NCBI RefSeq assembly: GCF_003115855.1
Contig: NZ_KZ819083.1
Span: forward strand, 62,001 to 126,000
Origin: Brenneria corticis
GTDB taxonomy: Bacteria; Pseudomonadota; Gammaproteobacteria; Enterobacterales; Enterobacteriaceae
Length of the DNA stretch: 64,000 nt
Direction: 5' to 3'
In this document: in pieces, positions 52,326 through 60,423 of the stretch
How positions within the stretch are numbered: position 1 is the stretch's first letter
How the letters are laid out: every line of letters starts with the position of its first letter
The notes under the pieces: generated by a model
Seen by the model: only the letters and a program-made list of their open reading frames with translations
The model's database searches: none
What the model was told of the DNA's origin: nothing
Program-made: the position numbers and the translations under genes

Positions 52326-53561
52326 ATGAGTCTGACCGTCAGCGAAATCCTTGAATTACCGGGGCTGGCTGAACTGAAACTGCGCGCGGGGGAGAATAAT
52401 CTTCACCGTACGGTTCGCTGGTATTACGTTGCGGAAAACGAAGGCATCGCCGACTGGATTATGGGCGGCGAGCTGGTTTTCGTTACCGGGATTAATCACC
52501 CCAGAGATGAGATCAATCTGCTGCAACTGGTGCGCGAAGGACAGCAAAGCGGCATTGCCGGGCTGGTGATCCTTACCGGCGAACCTTTTATTCACGCCAT
52601 TCCCGACGCGGTGGTCGCACTGGCCGCCCAATTAGGCATGCCGCTGATTGAGCAGCCCTATCTGCTGAAAATGGTCATCGTCACGCAGTTAATCGGCACG
52701 GCGCTGGTGCGGCGGGAAACCACGCTGCGCTCACAGCGCGACATTTTGACGCAGTTGCTGACCGGCGATTATCCAAGCCTTGATATCGCCAGCCAGCGGG
52801 CCGGCCATCTTCAGCTAATACTCGACCGCCCTTACCGGGTTATCGCGCTACGCCTGTCCGCCATCAAGGCGCTGTTCGACCACAACGCGCCCGATGCCGC
52901 CGAAGCGCGGCTGCAATCGGCTCGCCGACTGGTGCAACAGCGGCTGGAAGAGCAGCAGCCGCTGCTGGGGGAAACCCTGCCGCTGGTGATCGTCGGCGAT
53001 CTGTTTATCCTGATGTTGCCCAGCGACAGCATCCAGTTTCATCAGGGAAAACAGTGGCTGCACGCCGTACAGCAATCGCTGCGTCAGAAGATCCACCCAT
53101 TGCAACTGTTCAGCGGCATTTCATCCACGGTGACGGCGGCGCAACACTATCGTTCCGGCCTGAGCGAAGCGCGGCGGGCGCTGGACGTCGCGGAAAACAT
53201 GCGCCCGGACAAGGGCATGTGCGACTATAGCGAACTCGGCGTGCTCAAATTGTTGACCGCCGTTGCCGATCAGGATCTGGTGACGCATTTTATGCAAGAA
53301 ACCTTAGGCCGCTTGTTCGACAGCCATCGCAAAAAACCGGCGCTGCTGCTCGAAACGCTGGACGCCGTGTTGCAGGAAAACGGCAATCTGATCAAAGCGG
53401 CCGAGCGTCTTGCCATTCACCGCAATACGCTCAATCAGCGCTTACAGCGCATTGAGCTGCAATCGGGCCAGTCGCTCAGCGACCCGCAGTTCCGCCTCAA
53501 CGCATCCGTCGCATTACTTATCTGGCGCATGTCCCATGCGCAACAGCAGGAGTTTTTATGA
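52326..53561 (+). CDS. PucR-family regulator of the cytosine operon
   Basis: 411-residue transcription regulator: N-terminal PucR purine-sensing-like domain (1-125, SEILELPGLAELKLRAGENN...VRWYYVAENEGIADWI), a CdaR GGDEF-like middle (about 160-290) and the C-terminal PucR helix-turn-helix (about 340-400, VLQENGNLIKAAERLAIHRNTLNQRLQRI). Placed between codB and codA with one base before and a four-base ATGA overlap after, so it is likely co-expressed and autoregulatory, sensing cytosine or a product. E. coli codBA has no such regulator. Confidence 0.86.
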   Translation: MSLTVSEILELPGLAELKLRAGENNLHRTVRWYYVAENEGIADWIMGGELVFVTGINHPRDEINLLQLVREGQQSGIAGLVILTGEPFIHAIPDAVVALAAQLGMPLIEQPYLLKMVIVTQLIGTALVRRETTLRSQRDILTQLLTGDYPSLDIASQRAGHLQLILDRPYRVIALRLSAIKALFDHNAPDAAEARLQSARRLVQQRLEEQQPLLGETLPLVIVGDLFILMLPSDSIQFHQGKQWLHAVQQSLRQKIHPLQLFSGISSTVTAAQHYRSGLSEARRALDVAENMRPDKGMCDYSELGVLKLLTAVADQDLVTHFMQETLGRLFDSHRKKPALLLETLDAVLQENGNLIKAAERLAIHRNTLNQRLQRIELQSGQSLSDPQFRLNASVALLIWRMSHAQQQEFL

Positions 53562-54820
53562 AAATAATCAACGCCGCCCTCCGCCGGCAAAGCGGTCTTT
53601 TCAGCATTACCCTCGACAACGCCCTGATCGCGGCCATCGACGCGCAGCCAGGGTTATTGCCCGCCGCGGCGGACGGCGAGACGATTGACGCCGGCGGCCA
53701 GCTGGTTATTCCGCCGCTGGTCGAGCCGCATATTCATCTGGACGCCACCCTGACGGCCGGCGAACCGCAATGGAATATGAGCGGCACGCTGTTTGAAGGC
53801 ATTGAACGCTGGAGCCAGCGCAAGGCGACCATCACCCATGACGACACCAAGCGCCGGGCGCACACCGCCATCGGCATGCTGCGGGATCATGGAATTCAGC
53901 ATGTGCGCACCCATATCGACGTCACCGACCCCAGCCTGGCGGCGCTGCAAGCCATGCTGGAGGTGAAAGAGGAAGCGCGCGATCTGATTGATTTGCAAAT
54001 CGTGGCGTTTCCGCAGGAAGGCATCGAATCCTTTGCCAACGGCCGCCAACTGATGGAGCGCGCCATTGAAATGGGCGCGGACGTGGTCGGCGGCATTCCG
54101 CATTTCGAAAATACCCGCGAACAGGGCGTCAGTTCGGTCAAGTTTCTGATGGATCTGGCTGAACGCACCGGCTGCCTGGTGGACGTACACTGCGATGAAA
54201 CCGACGATGCGCAGTCGCGCTTTCTGGAAGTGCTGGCGGAAGAAGCCAGGGTGCGGCAAATCGGACCGCGGGTGACCGCCAGCCATACGGTGGCCATGGG
54301 CTCCTACGATAACGCCTACTGCTCCAAGCTGTTCCGCTTGCTTAAAATGTCCGGCATCAGCTTTGTCTCCTGCCCGACGGAAAGCATCCATCTCCAGGGG
54401 CGTTTCGACACCTTTCCCAAACGGCGCGGCATTACGCGGGTGGCGGAGCTCGATCGGGCGGGCATGAACGTCTGCTTCGGGCAGGACTCCATCAAAGATC
54501 CCTGGTATCCCCTCGGCAACGGCAACATTCTGCGCGTACTGGATGCCGGACTGCATATCTGCCATATGATGGGTTATGAAGACCTGCAGCGCAGCCTTGA
54601 TTTCGTCACCGATAACAGCGCCAGGGCGATGAATCTGGGAGAAGGCTACGGCATCGCCGTGGGCCGCCCGGCCAATCTGCTGGTGCTGGACGCGGAAAAT
54701 GATTACGAAGCGGTGCGCCGTCAGGCCAAAGCCCGCATCTCGATACGACACGGCAAGGTAATTATGCGCCGAATCCCGGAGCAGTTGAGCTATCAGGAAA
54801 CGCGGTCTGCCGAAAAATAA
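53558..54820 (+). CDS. codA: Cytosine deaminase CodA-like amidohydrolase
   Basis: Metal-dependent amidohydrolase (420 residues) that deaminates cytosine to uracil and ammonia in the cytosol. Metal and substrate residues align with E. coli CodA at an offset of three: H58/H60 (VEPHIHLD), Q153 (FPQEGI), H211 and E214 (VHCDETDD), H243 (ASHTVAM), D310. E. coli Asp314 is Ser311 and His312 is Gln309 (CFGQDSIKDPWYP), so specificity may be shifted to other pyrimidines. Ser/Thr-rich N-terminal strand order is normal. Confidence 0.87.
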   Translation: MKIINAALRRQSGLFSITLDNALIAAIDAQPGLLPAAADGETIDAGGQLVIPPLVEPHIHLDATLTAGEPQWNMSGTLFEGIERWSQRKATITHDDTKRRAHTAIGMLRDHGIQHVRTHIDVTDPSLAALQAMLEVKEEARDLIDLQIVAFPQEGIESFANGRQLMERAIEMGADVVGGIPHFENTREQGVSSVKFLMDLAERTGCLVDVHCDETDDAQSRFLEVLAEEARVRQIGPRVTASHTVAMGSYDNAYCSKLFRLLKMSGISFVSCPTESIHLQGRFDTFPKRRGITRVAELDRAGMNVCFGQDSIKDPWYPLGNGNILRVLDAGLHICHMMGYEDLQRSLDFVTDNSARAMNLGEGYGIAVGRPANLLVLDAENDYEAVRRQAKARISIRHGKVIMRRIPEQLSYQETRSAEK

Positions 54821-55221
54821 CCAAAGGGGATGAGAGCCCCACAAACAATACCTTGTTAATGTTTTTATATTTAACTTGCTGATATTAAATACAAATTTAC
54901 TATTTAAACTGCTCACCCTACGGCGTAAGAAATTACGCTGAGGTGGACGACCCCGCGAATGAGCCGCAGGACGCGGCTCAAGCCAGTGCCGCGTCGGGAT
55001 TACGGTGGTCACTAGAAGGTGATATGGCCCTGCTCGTACATTTTCAGACTCATGACAAGATAGCCTACGGCCCCAACGAAGTCTGTCATCTTCACCGATC
55101 ACCCAAATCAGTGAATTTTTCTTATCTTTGATGGCATTTTAAGAAAATACTGGTTGATTAGACGAATAAAACAGCATTGTATGTAATCCACATTTTCTTC
55201 TGGGTGAAAGGAGTCTGCCAG
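54821..55221. other. AT-rich gap between codA and the acquired module
   Basis: 400 bases with falling GC. Visible structures: GCGTAA GAAA TTACGC (54923-54938) and GAGCCGC AGGAC GCGGCTC (54961-54979). A 25-codon minus-strand frame (55012-55089) lacks support. AAAGGAG (55207-55213) is the ribosome site of the next gene. Possibly remnants left by insertion of the module at 55222-56177. Confidence 0.4.
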
Positions 55222-55758
55222 ATGGCACAGGAAGTGAAAGAGGGAACGCTCAGACAATTAACAATATGTGAAATTGCCTTAGCCCGTCAGGTGTTTGGGA
55301 ATTCTGTCGCTTACCATAAAGTCTGGATTCATTGTGATAGTTATCTACCTTTTGGATTACAGCAGGCAAATACCGCAATGGCGCCAAATGGTGAACTGTG
55401 GTTCAGAAAAGAACTTTATAAACCAGATTTCTCAATGGCCTATATATACGCGCAACACACTTTTATACATGAGATGGCCCATGTCTGGCAGCACCAAAAA
55501 GGTATGTGGGTGAGAAGCAGAGGTCTCTTCAGTTGGGCGGCGGATTATAACTATAGGCTTGATGGTAAGAAATTATTGAATGATTATCCGATGGAACAAC
55601 AGGCGCAAATAATTGCAGATTATTTTTTTCTCAAGAAGCAGGGATATGATGCTTGATTAAGAGCTATCGGCTCAACGGTGACCTTTCAGGGCGTGACAAA
55701 TAATAATATCGCTTCACTCTATGAACACGCTATCTCACTGTTTTTTAAACAAAGGTAA
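55222..55758 (+). pseudogene. Zinc-metallopeptidase-like (HEMAH) secretion-effector-type protein, interrupted by TGA
   Basis: Reading from ATG 55222 gives 144 residues (MAQEVKEGTLRQLTICEIAL start; zinc motif HEMAH at 83-87 in IHEMAHVWQHQ) ending at TGA 55654-55656. Beyond that TGA the same frame stays open for 33 codons (LRAIGSTVTFQGVTNNNIAS...FFKQR) to TAA at 55756-55758, whose last base is the A of the next gene's ATG (TAATG). Full-length product would be 177 residues. The family resembles Vgr/T6SS-associated peptidase-like proteins in enterobacteria; function is inferred. A TGG-to-TGA change is the simplest explanation. Confidence 0.7.
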
Positions 55759-55763
55759 TGGTA

Positions 55764-56177
55764 ATGAAAAGGAAAATGGCAATAGCATTAATCGGTACGC
55801 TAAGTTTAACTCTGACTGGTTGTCATCTTGGTGACCCCCGAGCCAAACATTACCGCGCTTCTGTAACCACAATTTCTGATAATGTTTGTGTGATGATCCA
55901 ACCTGAAAAAGATGAAAATATTGTTAGCCTTATTATTAGCGAGATCGGGAGACCTGAGAATAAATTAGAAAAATTTGACGCTATTTCCGTTTCATCTGAT
56001 AAGTGCGTACCTGATTTTGGCTATAAATATGAAATGGGACACGCCTATAACTTTTCGGTAATACTTGAATCACCGGAGAAAAAGGGAAAAGGGATTATAC
56101 CTGCAAGCCGTATCTTTGGCGTCGATTTCTCACTATGGAAGAATAACGGCAAACTCGAGGCGTCTCCTCTCAATTAA
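55764..56177 (+). CDS. Putative immunity-type periplasmic lipoprotein
   Basis: 137-residue lipoprotein: signal peptide with lipobox LTGC (Cys near residue 20), then HLGDPRAKHYRASVTTISDNVCVMI and KCVPDFGYKYEMGHAYNFSV. It resembles short periplasmic lipoproteins found beside T6SS-type peptidase effectors, where they are thought to protect the cell. ATG 55764 has AAAGG eight bases upstream; ATG 55758 overlaps the previous gene's stop as TAATG and would add two residues. Low GC like its partner. Confidence 0.68.
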   Translation: MKRKMAIALIGTLSLTLTGCHLGDPRAKHYRASVTTISDNVCVMIQPEKDENIVSLIISEIGRPENKLEKFDAISVSSDKCVPDFGYKYEMGHAYNFSVILESPEKKGKGIIPASRIFGVDFSLWKNNGKLEASPLN

Positions 56178-56234
56178 GTTAAATATTTTTATATATTCGT
56201 CATACTTCAGGCTGTATGTATTGGCTTTCCTCGC

Positions 56235-57230
56235 TCACTCCAGCAGCCCTTCCCGGCAGCGCTGCTGCCGGCTTTGCTCAAAGGTCTGCATCCCCGCCTG
56301 CGCGCCGGTCTGGATCAGACTGGGCAACTGGTGGCTTTTTCCTTCCCTGATCAAATTGCCGACCGCGGACGTCGCCGTCAGCACTTCAAACAGCGCCACC
56401 CGGCCCCCTTGCGGCATCGGCAGCAGTTTTTGCGCCACGACCGCCCGTAGACAGGCGGCGAGCTGGCTGCGGACAAACGCTTTCTCTGCGCCGGGAAATA
56501 CGTCCACCAGCCGGTCCACCGCCTGCGTCGCGCTGCGGGTGTGCAGGGTAGCCAGCACCAGATGGCCGGTCTCGGCGGCGGTCAACGCCAGGCGGATGGT
56601 TTCGCTATCGCGCAGTTCCCCCAGTAAAATCACATCGGGATCCTGACGCAGCGCGGCCCGCAGCGCCAGGGCAAACGAGGCGCTGTCCCGGCCGATTTCA
56701 CGCTGCTGGATCAGGCACTGCCCGCTGGTATGGATAAACTCGATGGGATCTTCCAGCGTGATCACATGCCGATGGCAGCGCTGGTTCAACGCCGCGATCA
56801 TCGCCGCCAGCGTGGTGGATTTGCCGCTGCCGGTCGCGCCGCTGAGTAAAATCAGTCCGTCGGGCTGTTCAATAAGCTCCGACAGCGCCGGCGGCGCGCG
56901 CAGCGTGGTTAACGACGGGTGGGTCGACGGAATGATGCGCAGCGCGGCGGAAAGCCCCTGACGCTGACGGAACAGATTGACCCGCAGGCGCGGCCCGTCC
57001 GTCAGCATCAGCGCGCAGTCCACCTGCCCCGACCGCTGCAACTGCCGTAGCTGGGACGGCTCAAGCCAGGCGGCGCACCATTGTTCCAGCTGTTCCGTAC
57101 ACAAACGTGGTAAGGTATTTTCCGATCGCAGTTGACCGTCAATGCGCAACATCGGCGGATGTCCGCTACACAGGTGCAGATCAGAGGCATTATGTTTTAC
57201 ACTAAGCGCCACCCATTCATCCACATTCAT
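56235..57230 (-). CDS. PilT-like ATPase (YggR)
   Basis: 331-residue secretion-type ATPase of the GspE/PilT family: N-terminal domain (1-105), Walker A GATGSGKST (about 130-138), Asp box ITLEDPIEFIH, Walker B LLGELRDSET, His box LATLHTRSATQAVDRL. Retraction ATPase of type IV pili by family; no pilus assembly genes accompany it in this window, and the C-terminal extension is short. Divergent from yggS, as in E. coli. Confidence 0.88.
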   Translation of the reverse strand: MNVDEWVALSVKHNASDLHLCSGHPPMLRIDGQLRSENTLPRLCTEQLEQWCAAWLEPSQLRQLQRSGQVDCALMLTDGPRLRVNLFRQRQGLSAALRIIPSTHPSLTTLRAPPALSELIEQPDGLILLSGATGSGKSTTLAAMIAALNQRCHRHVITLEDPIEFIHTSGQCLIQQREIGRDSASFALALRAALRQDPDVILLGELRDSETIRLALTAAETGHLVLATLHTRSATQAVDRLVDVFPGAEKAFVRSQLAACLRAVVAQKLLPMPQGGRVALFEVLTATSAVGNLIREGKSHQLPSLIQTGAQAGMQTFEQSRQQRCREGLLE

Positions 57231-57251
57231 CGATTAATCTCCTGAACTACT

Positions 57252-57965
57252 ATGACCACTATCCAGCAGAATCTACAGGACATCAGGCAGCAGATCGCCG
57301 TCGCCGCCCAGGGCTGCGCGCGGACACCGGAAGAAATAACGCTGCTTGCAGTCAGTAAAACCAAACCTGTGACGGCTATCGAAGAAGCGATCGAGGCCGG
57401 GCAACGGGCGTTTGGCGAAAATTATGTGCAGGAAGGCGTGGACAAAATCCTTTATTTCCGGGAACACTCGCCGGATACAGGGTTGGAATGGCACTTTATC
57501 GGCCCGTTGCAGTCGAACAAAAGTCGGCTGGTGGCGGAGCATTTCGACTGGTTCCACACGGTGGATCGTCTGCGTATCGCCCAGCGACTGAGCGAACAGC
57601 GGCCGGCGTCGCTGCCGCCGCTGAACGTCCTGCTACAGATTAATATCAGCAACGAGCCGAGCAAATCCGGCATCAGGGCGGAGGAGTTGGCCACGCTGGC
57701 GGCCGGCGTGGCGGCATTGCCGAACCTGAACCTGCGCGGTCTGATGGCGATTCCGGCGCCCGAAACCGACTATCGGCGCCAGCTTGCCGTTTTCCGGCAA
57801 ATGGATGATCTGTTTCAACAATTGGCATTACACTATCCGCACATCGATACCCTGTCGATGGGGATGACGGATGATATGCATGCCGCCATCGCCGCCGGCA
57901 GCACGCTGGTGCGGATTGGCACCGCCATCTTTGGCGCGCGTGATTATTCAGCGGCGACCCAATAA
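57252..57965 (+). CDS. yggS: PLP homeostasis protein YggS
   Basis: 237-residue cytosolic pyridoxal-phosphate-binding protein, TIM-barrel fold, without known catalytic activity; it controls PLP and amino-acid homeostasis. The PLP lysine is K36 (LLAVSKTKPV); HFIGPLQSNKSRL and LSMGMTDDMHAAIAAGSTLVRIG match E. coli YggS. First of the yggS-proC-yggT-yggU-rdgB-hemW series. Confidence 0.95.
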   Translation: MTTIQQNLQDIRQQIAVAAQGCARTPEEITLLAVSKTKPVTAIEEAIEAGQRAFGENYVQEGVDKILYFREHSPDTGLEWHFIGPLQSNKSRLVAEHFDWFHTVDRLRIAQRLSEQRPASLPPLNVLLQINISNEPSKSGIRAEELATLAAGVAALPNLNLRGLMAIPAPETDYRRQLAVFRQMDDLFQQLALHYPHIDTLSMGMTDDMHAAIAAGSTLVRIGTAIFGARDYSAATQ

Positions 57966-58033
57966 TCAGACGCGCGGAATACCTCGTCACCTTGGCGATC
58001 GTTAACGGAACAAGATAATCAGCGAGAATTCAC

Positions 58034-58855
58034 ATGCAACAACGTAAAATAGCGTTTATCGGCGCCGGAAATATGGCGCAGGCCATTATTGCCGGGTTAA
58101 TCGACGGGGGTTATCCCGCGCGGAATATCAGCGTGTGCGCGCCATCCGCCACGCACCGCGACCAACTGGCCGCCGAATTTGGCGTCATCAGCAGCGCGGA
58201 TAACGTGCGCAGCGCTCAGCAAGCGGACGTGGTGGTGCTGGCGGTCAAGCCGCAAATCATGGCCGACGTCTGCGAACCGTTGCGCCAACAGGTGGATTTC
58301 TCCGCCAAGCTGGTGCTGTCGATCGCCGCCGGCATCAGCACCGCCCGTTTTCAGGCGCTGTTGGGAGACCACCTGAATATCGTGCGGATTATGCCGAATA
58401 TGCCGTCGCTGGTGGGTCAGGGAATGAGCGGACTGTATGCGCCGGCCGCCGTCAGCGACGCCGATCGGCAATTCACCGCCGAACTGATGCAAAGCGTGGG
58501 TAAAATCTGCTGGGTGGAAAACGAAGCGGGGATTAACGGGGTGATTGCCGCGGCAGGCAGCGCGCCGGCCTATTTTTTCCTGTTTATGGAAGCCATGCAG
58601 CAGGAAGCCGTCCGCCAGGGGTTTGATGCGGATACCGCGCGTTTGCTGGTACAGCAGGCCGCATCCGGCGCCGCGGCGCTGGTGGAAGCCAACCCGGACA
58701 CATCGTTGTCGACGCTGCGCGAGAATATTACCTCCAAAGGCGGCACCACGGCCGAAGCGCTGCGGGTGTTTAACCAACGTCAGTTGCCGCAAATCGTGGC
58801 GGAGGCGATGCAGGCCGCCGTCGAGCGCGCTCAGGAAATGGAAAAGCTGTTTTAA
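58034..58855 (+). CDS. proC: Pyrroline-5-carboxylate reductase ProC
   Basis: Last enzyme of proline synthesis (273 residues): Rossmann motif GAGNMAQAIIAGL at residues 10-22, VLAVKPQIMADV near residue 70, NMPSLVGQGMSGLYA and the C-terminal signature ITSKGGTTAEALRVF near residue 235. Gap of 68 bases after yggS; in several enterobacteria outside E. coli proC sits exactly here. Confidence 0.96.
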   Translation: MQQRKIAFIGAGNMAQAIIAGLIDGGYPARNISVCAPSATHRDQLAAEFGVISSADNVRSAQQADVVVLAVKPQIMADVCEPLRQQVDFSAKLVLSIAAGISTARFQALLGDHLNIVRIMPNMPSLVGQGMSGLYAPAAVSDADRQFTAELMQSVGKICWVENEAGINGVIAAAGSAPAYFFLFMEAMQQEAVRQGFDADTARLLVQQAASGAAALVEANPDTSLSTLRENITSKGGTTAEALRVFNQRQLPQIVAEAMQAAVERAQEMEKLF

Positions 58856-58880
58856 TTGAAAGCGATGATAATCACCCCCA

Positions 58881-58945
58881 TTTATACCCGAAGTCATTGG
58901 CGTTGCGGCCGACATACCCGCAACCTGAAAGATGAAAGGTATCAT
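58881..58945. repeat. Short derivative of the MITE-like repeat
   Basis: TTTATACCCGAAGTCATTGG at the left and CAACCTGAAAGATGAAAGGT at the right resemble the ends of the element at 12293-12493, with almost all of the interior gone. It lies between proC and yggT. Confidence 0.5.
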
Positions 58946-58970
58946 CCATTAATAAGGAACTGACGTATTT

Positions 58971-59525
58971 ATGCTTACCCTGACTTTTCTGGTCAAAACG
59001 CTGGTCGACCTCTACGTAATGGTCCTGCTGTTGCGCATCTGGATGCAGTGGTCGCGCAGTGATTTTTATAATCCGCTGTCGCAGTTCGTGGTCAAGATCA
59101 CCCAGCCGATCGTCGGGCCGCTGCGCCGGATCCTGCCGTCGCTGGGGCCGATAGACAGCGCGTCGCTGCTGCTGGCGTTTATTCTGACCACCATTAAGTA
59201 CCCGCTGCTGTTGCTGATTCAGGTCGGCGCCCTGTCGCTCAGCCCGATGAATCTGCTGGTCGGCCTGCTGTCGCTGATCAAGTCGGCGGGTTACCTGATT
59301 TTCTGGGTGGTGATTATCCGTTCGCTGATGAGCTGGATAAGCCAGGGACGCAGCCCCATCGAATATCTGCTGCACCAGCTTACCGAACCCTTTATGGCGC
59401 CGATTCGCCGCATCATCCCGGCGATGGGCGGCATAGACTTCTCGGCGATGGTGGTGATCCTGATCCTGTACCTGCTCAACTATCTGGGCATGGATCTGTT
59501 TCCGGGGCTGTGGTTCCTGCTGTGA
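58971..59525 (+). CDS. yggT: YggT family membrane protein
   Basis: 184-residue inner-membrane protein with two YggT repeats, each with ILRIWMQW/ISQGRSPIEYLLHQLTEPFMAPIRRIIP-type motifs at about residues 18-55 and 118-150. Implicated in osmotic tolerance and envelope integrity; biochemical role unclear. Its stop overlaps the yggU start (GTGA). Confidence 0.93.
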   Translation: MLTLTFLVKTLVDLYVMVLLLRIWMQWSRSDFYNPLSQFVVKITQPIVGPLRRILPSLGPIDSASLLLAFILTTIKYPLLLLIQVGALSLSPMNLLVGLLSLIKSAGYLIFWVVIIRSLMSWISQGRSPIEYLLHQLTEPFMAPIRRIIPAMGGIDFSAMVVILILYLLNYLGMDLFPGLWFLL

Positions 59526-59812
59526 GCGCCGTCACTCGCCAAGATGACGACCTGGTGATTCGGCTGTATATTCAGCCGAAAGCCAGCCGCGACCAGATTG
59601 TCGGGCTGCACGGCGACGAGCTGAAAGTCGCCGTGACCGCCCCGCCGGTCGACGGTCAGGCCAACGCCCATCTGACCAAATTCCTCGCCAAACAGTTCCG
59701 GGTCGCCAAAAGTCTGGTCATTATTGAAAAAGGCGAACTCGGGCGGCACAAACAGATTAAAATCATCAATCCGCAACACATCCCGGCGGAAGTCGCGGAA
59801 CTTATCCGATAA
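59522..59812 (+). CDS. yggU: YggU, DUF167 family protein
   Basis: 96-residue protein matching E. coli YggU in length: SAVTRQDDDLVIRLYIQPKA start, DGQANAHLTKFLAKQFRVAKS and IEKGELGRHKQIKI. Function unknown. GTG at 59522 is chosen (overlaps the yggT stop); a GTG at 59510 would add four residues. Confidence 0.93.
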   Translation: MSAVTRQDDDLVIRLYIQPKASRDQIVGLHGDELKVAVTAPPVDGQANAHLTKFLAKQFRVAKSLVIIEKGELGRHKQIKIINPQHIPAEVAELIR

Positions 59813-59829
59813 ACACGCAGGAAAACAGT

Positions 59830-60423
59830 ATGCAAAAAGTGGTTTTGGCTACCGGCAACCCCGGTAAAGTGCGCGAACTCGCCGGTCTGCTGGCGGACTT
59901 CGGTCTGGATATCGTGGCGCAAACCGAACTGGGCGTGGACGCCGCGGAAGAAACCGGCCTGACGTTTATTGAGAATGCGATTCTGAAAGCGCGCCATGCG
60001 GCAAAGATCACCGGCCTGCCGGCCATCGCCGATGATTCCGGTCTGGCGGTGGATGCGCTGGGCGGCGCGCCGGGGATCTATTCGGCGCGCTACGCCGGCG
60101 TGGACGCCAGCGACCGCCAGAATCTGGACAAACTCCTGCTCGCGCTGCAAGACGTGCCCGATGAACAGCGCGGCGCCAGCTTCCACTGCGTGCTGGTTTA
60201 TCTGCGCCATGCGGAAGACCCCACCCCGCTGGTGTGCCACGGCAGTTGGCAAGGCGTATTGACTCGCGAGCCCGCCGGCGCCGGCGGTTTTGGCTACGAT
60301 CCGATCTTTTTGCTCCCGGATCTGGGAAAAACCGCCGCCGAACTGACGCGCGAAGAGAAAAACGTCCGCTCCCACCGCGGTCAGGCGCTGCGTTTACTGC
60401 TGGACGCCCTGCGTAATGCTTAA
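59830..60423 (+). CDS. rdgB: dITP/XTP pyrophosphatase RdgB
   Basis: 197-residue house-cleaning nucleotide hydrolase that removes dITP and XTP. ATGNPGKVRELAGLL (residues 7-21), ADDSGLAVDALGGAPG near residue 68 and GAGGFGYDPIFLLP near residue 150 are the family's substrate and metal loops. Overlaps hemW by eight bases. Confidence 0.96.
   Translation: MQKVVLATGNPGKVRELAGLLADFGLDIVAQTELGVDAAEETGLTFIENAILKARHAAKITGLPAIADDSGLAVDALGGAPGIYSARYAGVDASDRQNLDKLLLALQDVPDEQRGASFHCVLVYLRHAEDPTPLVCHGSWQGVLTREPAGAGGFGYDPIFLLPDLGKTAAELTREEKNVRSHRGQALRLLLDALRNA

Noticed and set aside
55012..55089. 25-codon minus-strand frame reading MTDFVGAVGYLVMSLKMYEQ
   Set aside because: Protein-like appearance but too short, no upstream signals and no family recognised.
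53654..55102. 482-codon minus-strand frame opposite codA
   Set aside because: Runs antisense through all of codA; no domain or ribosome site, so treated as a shadow.
54943..55131. 62-codon plus-strand frame in the codA downstream gap
   Set aside because: No ribosome site and no recognisable family; overlaps hairpins.
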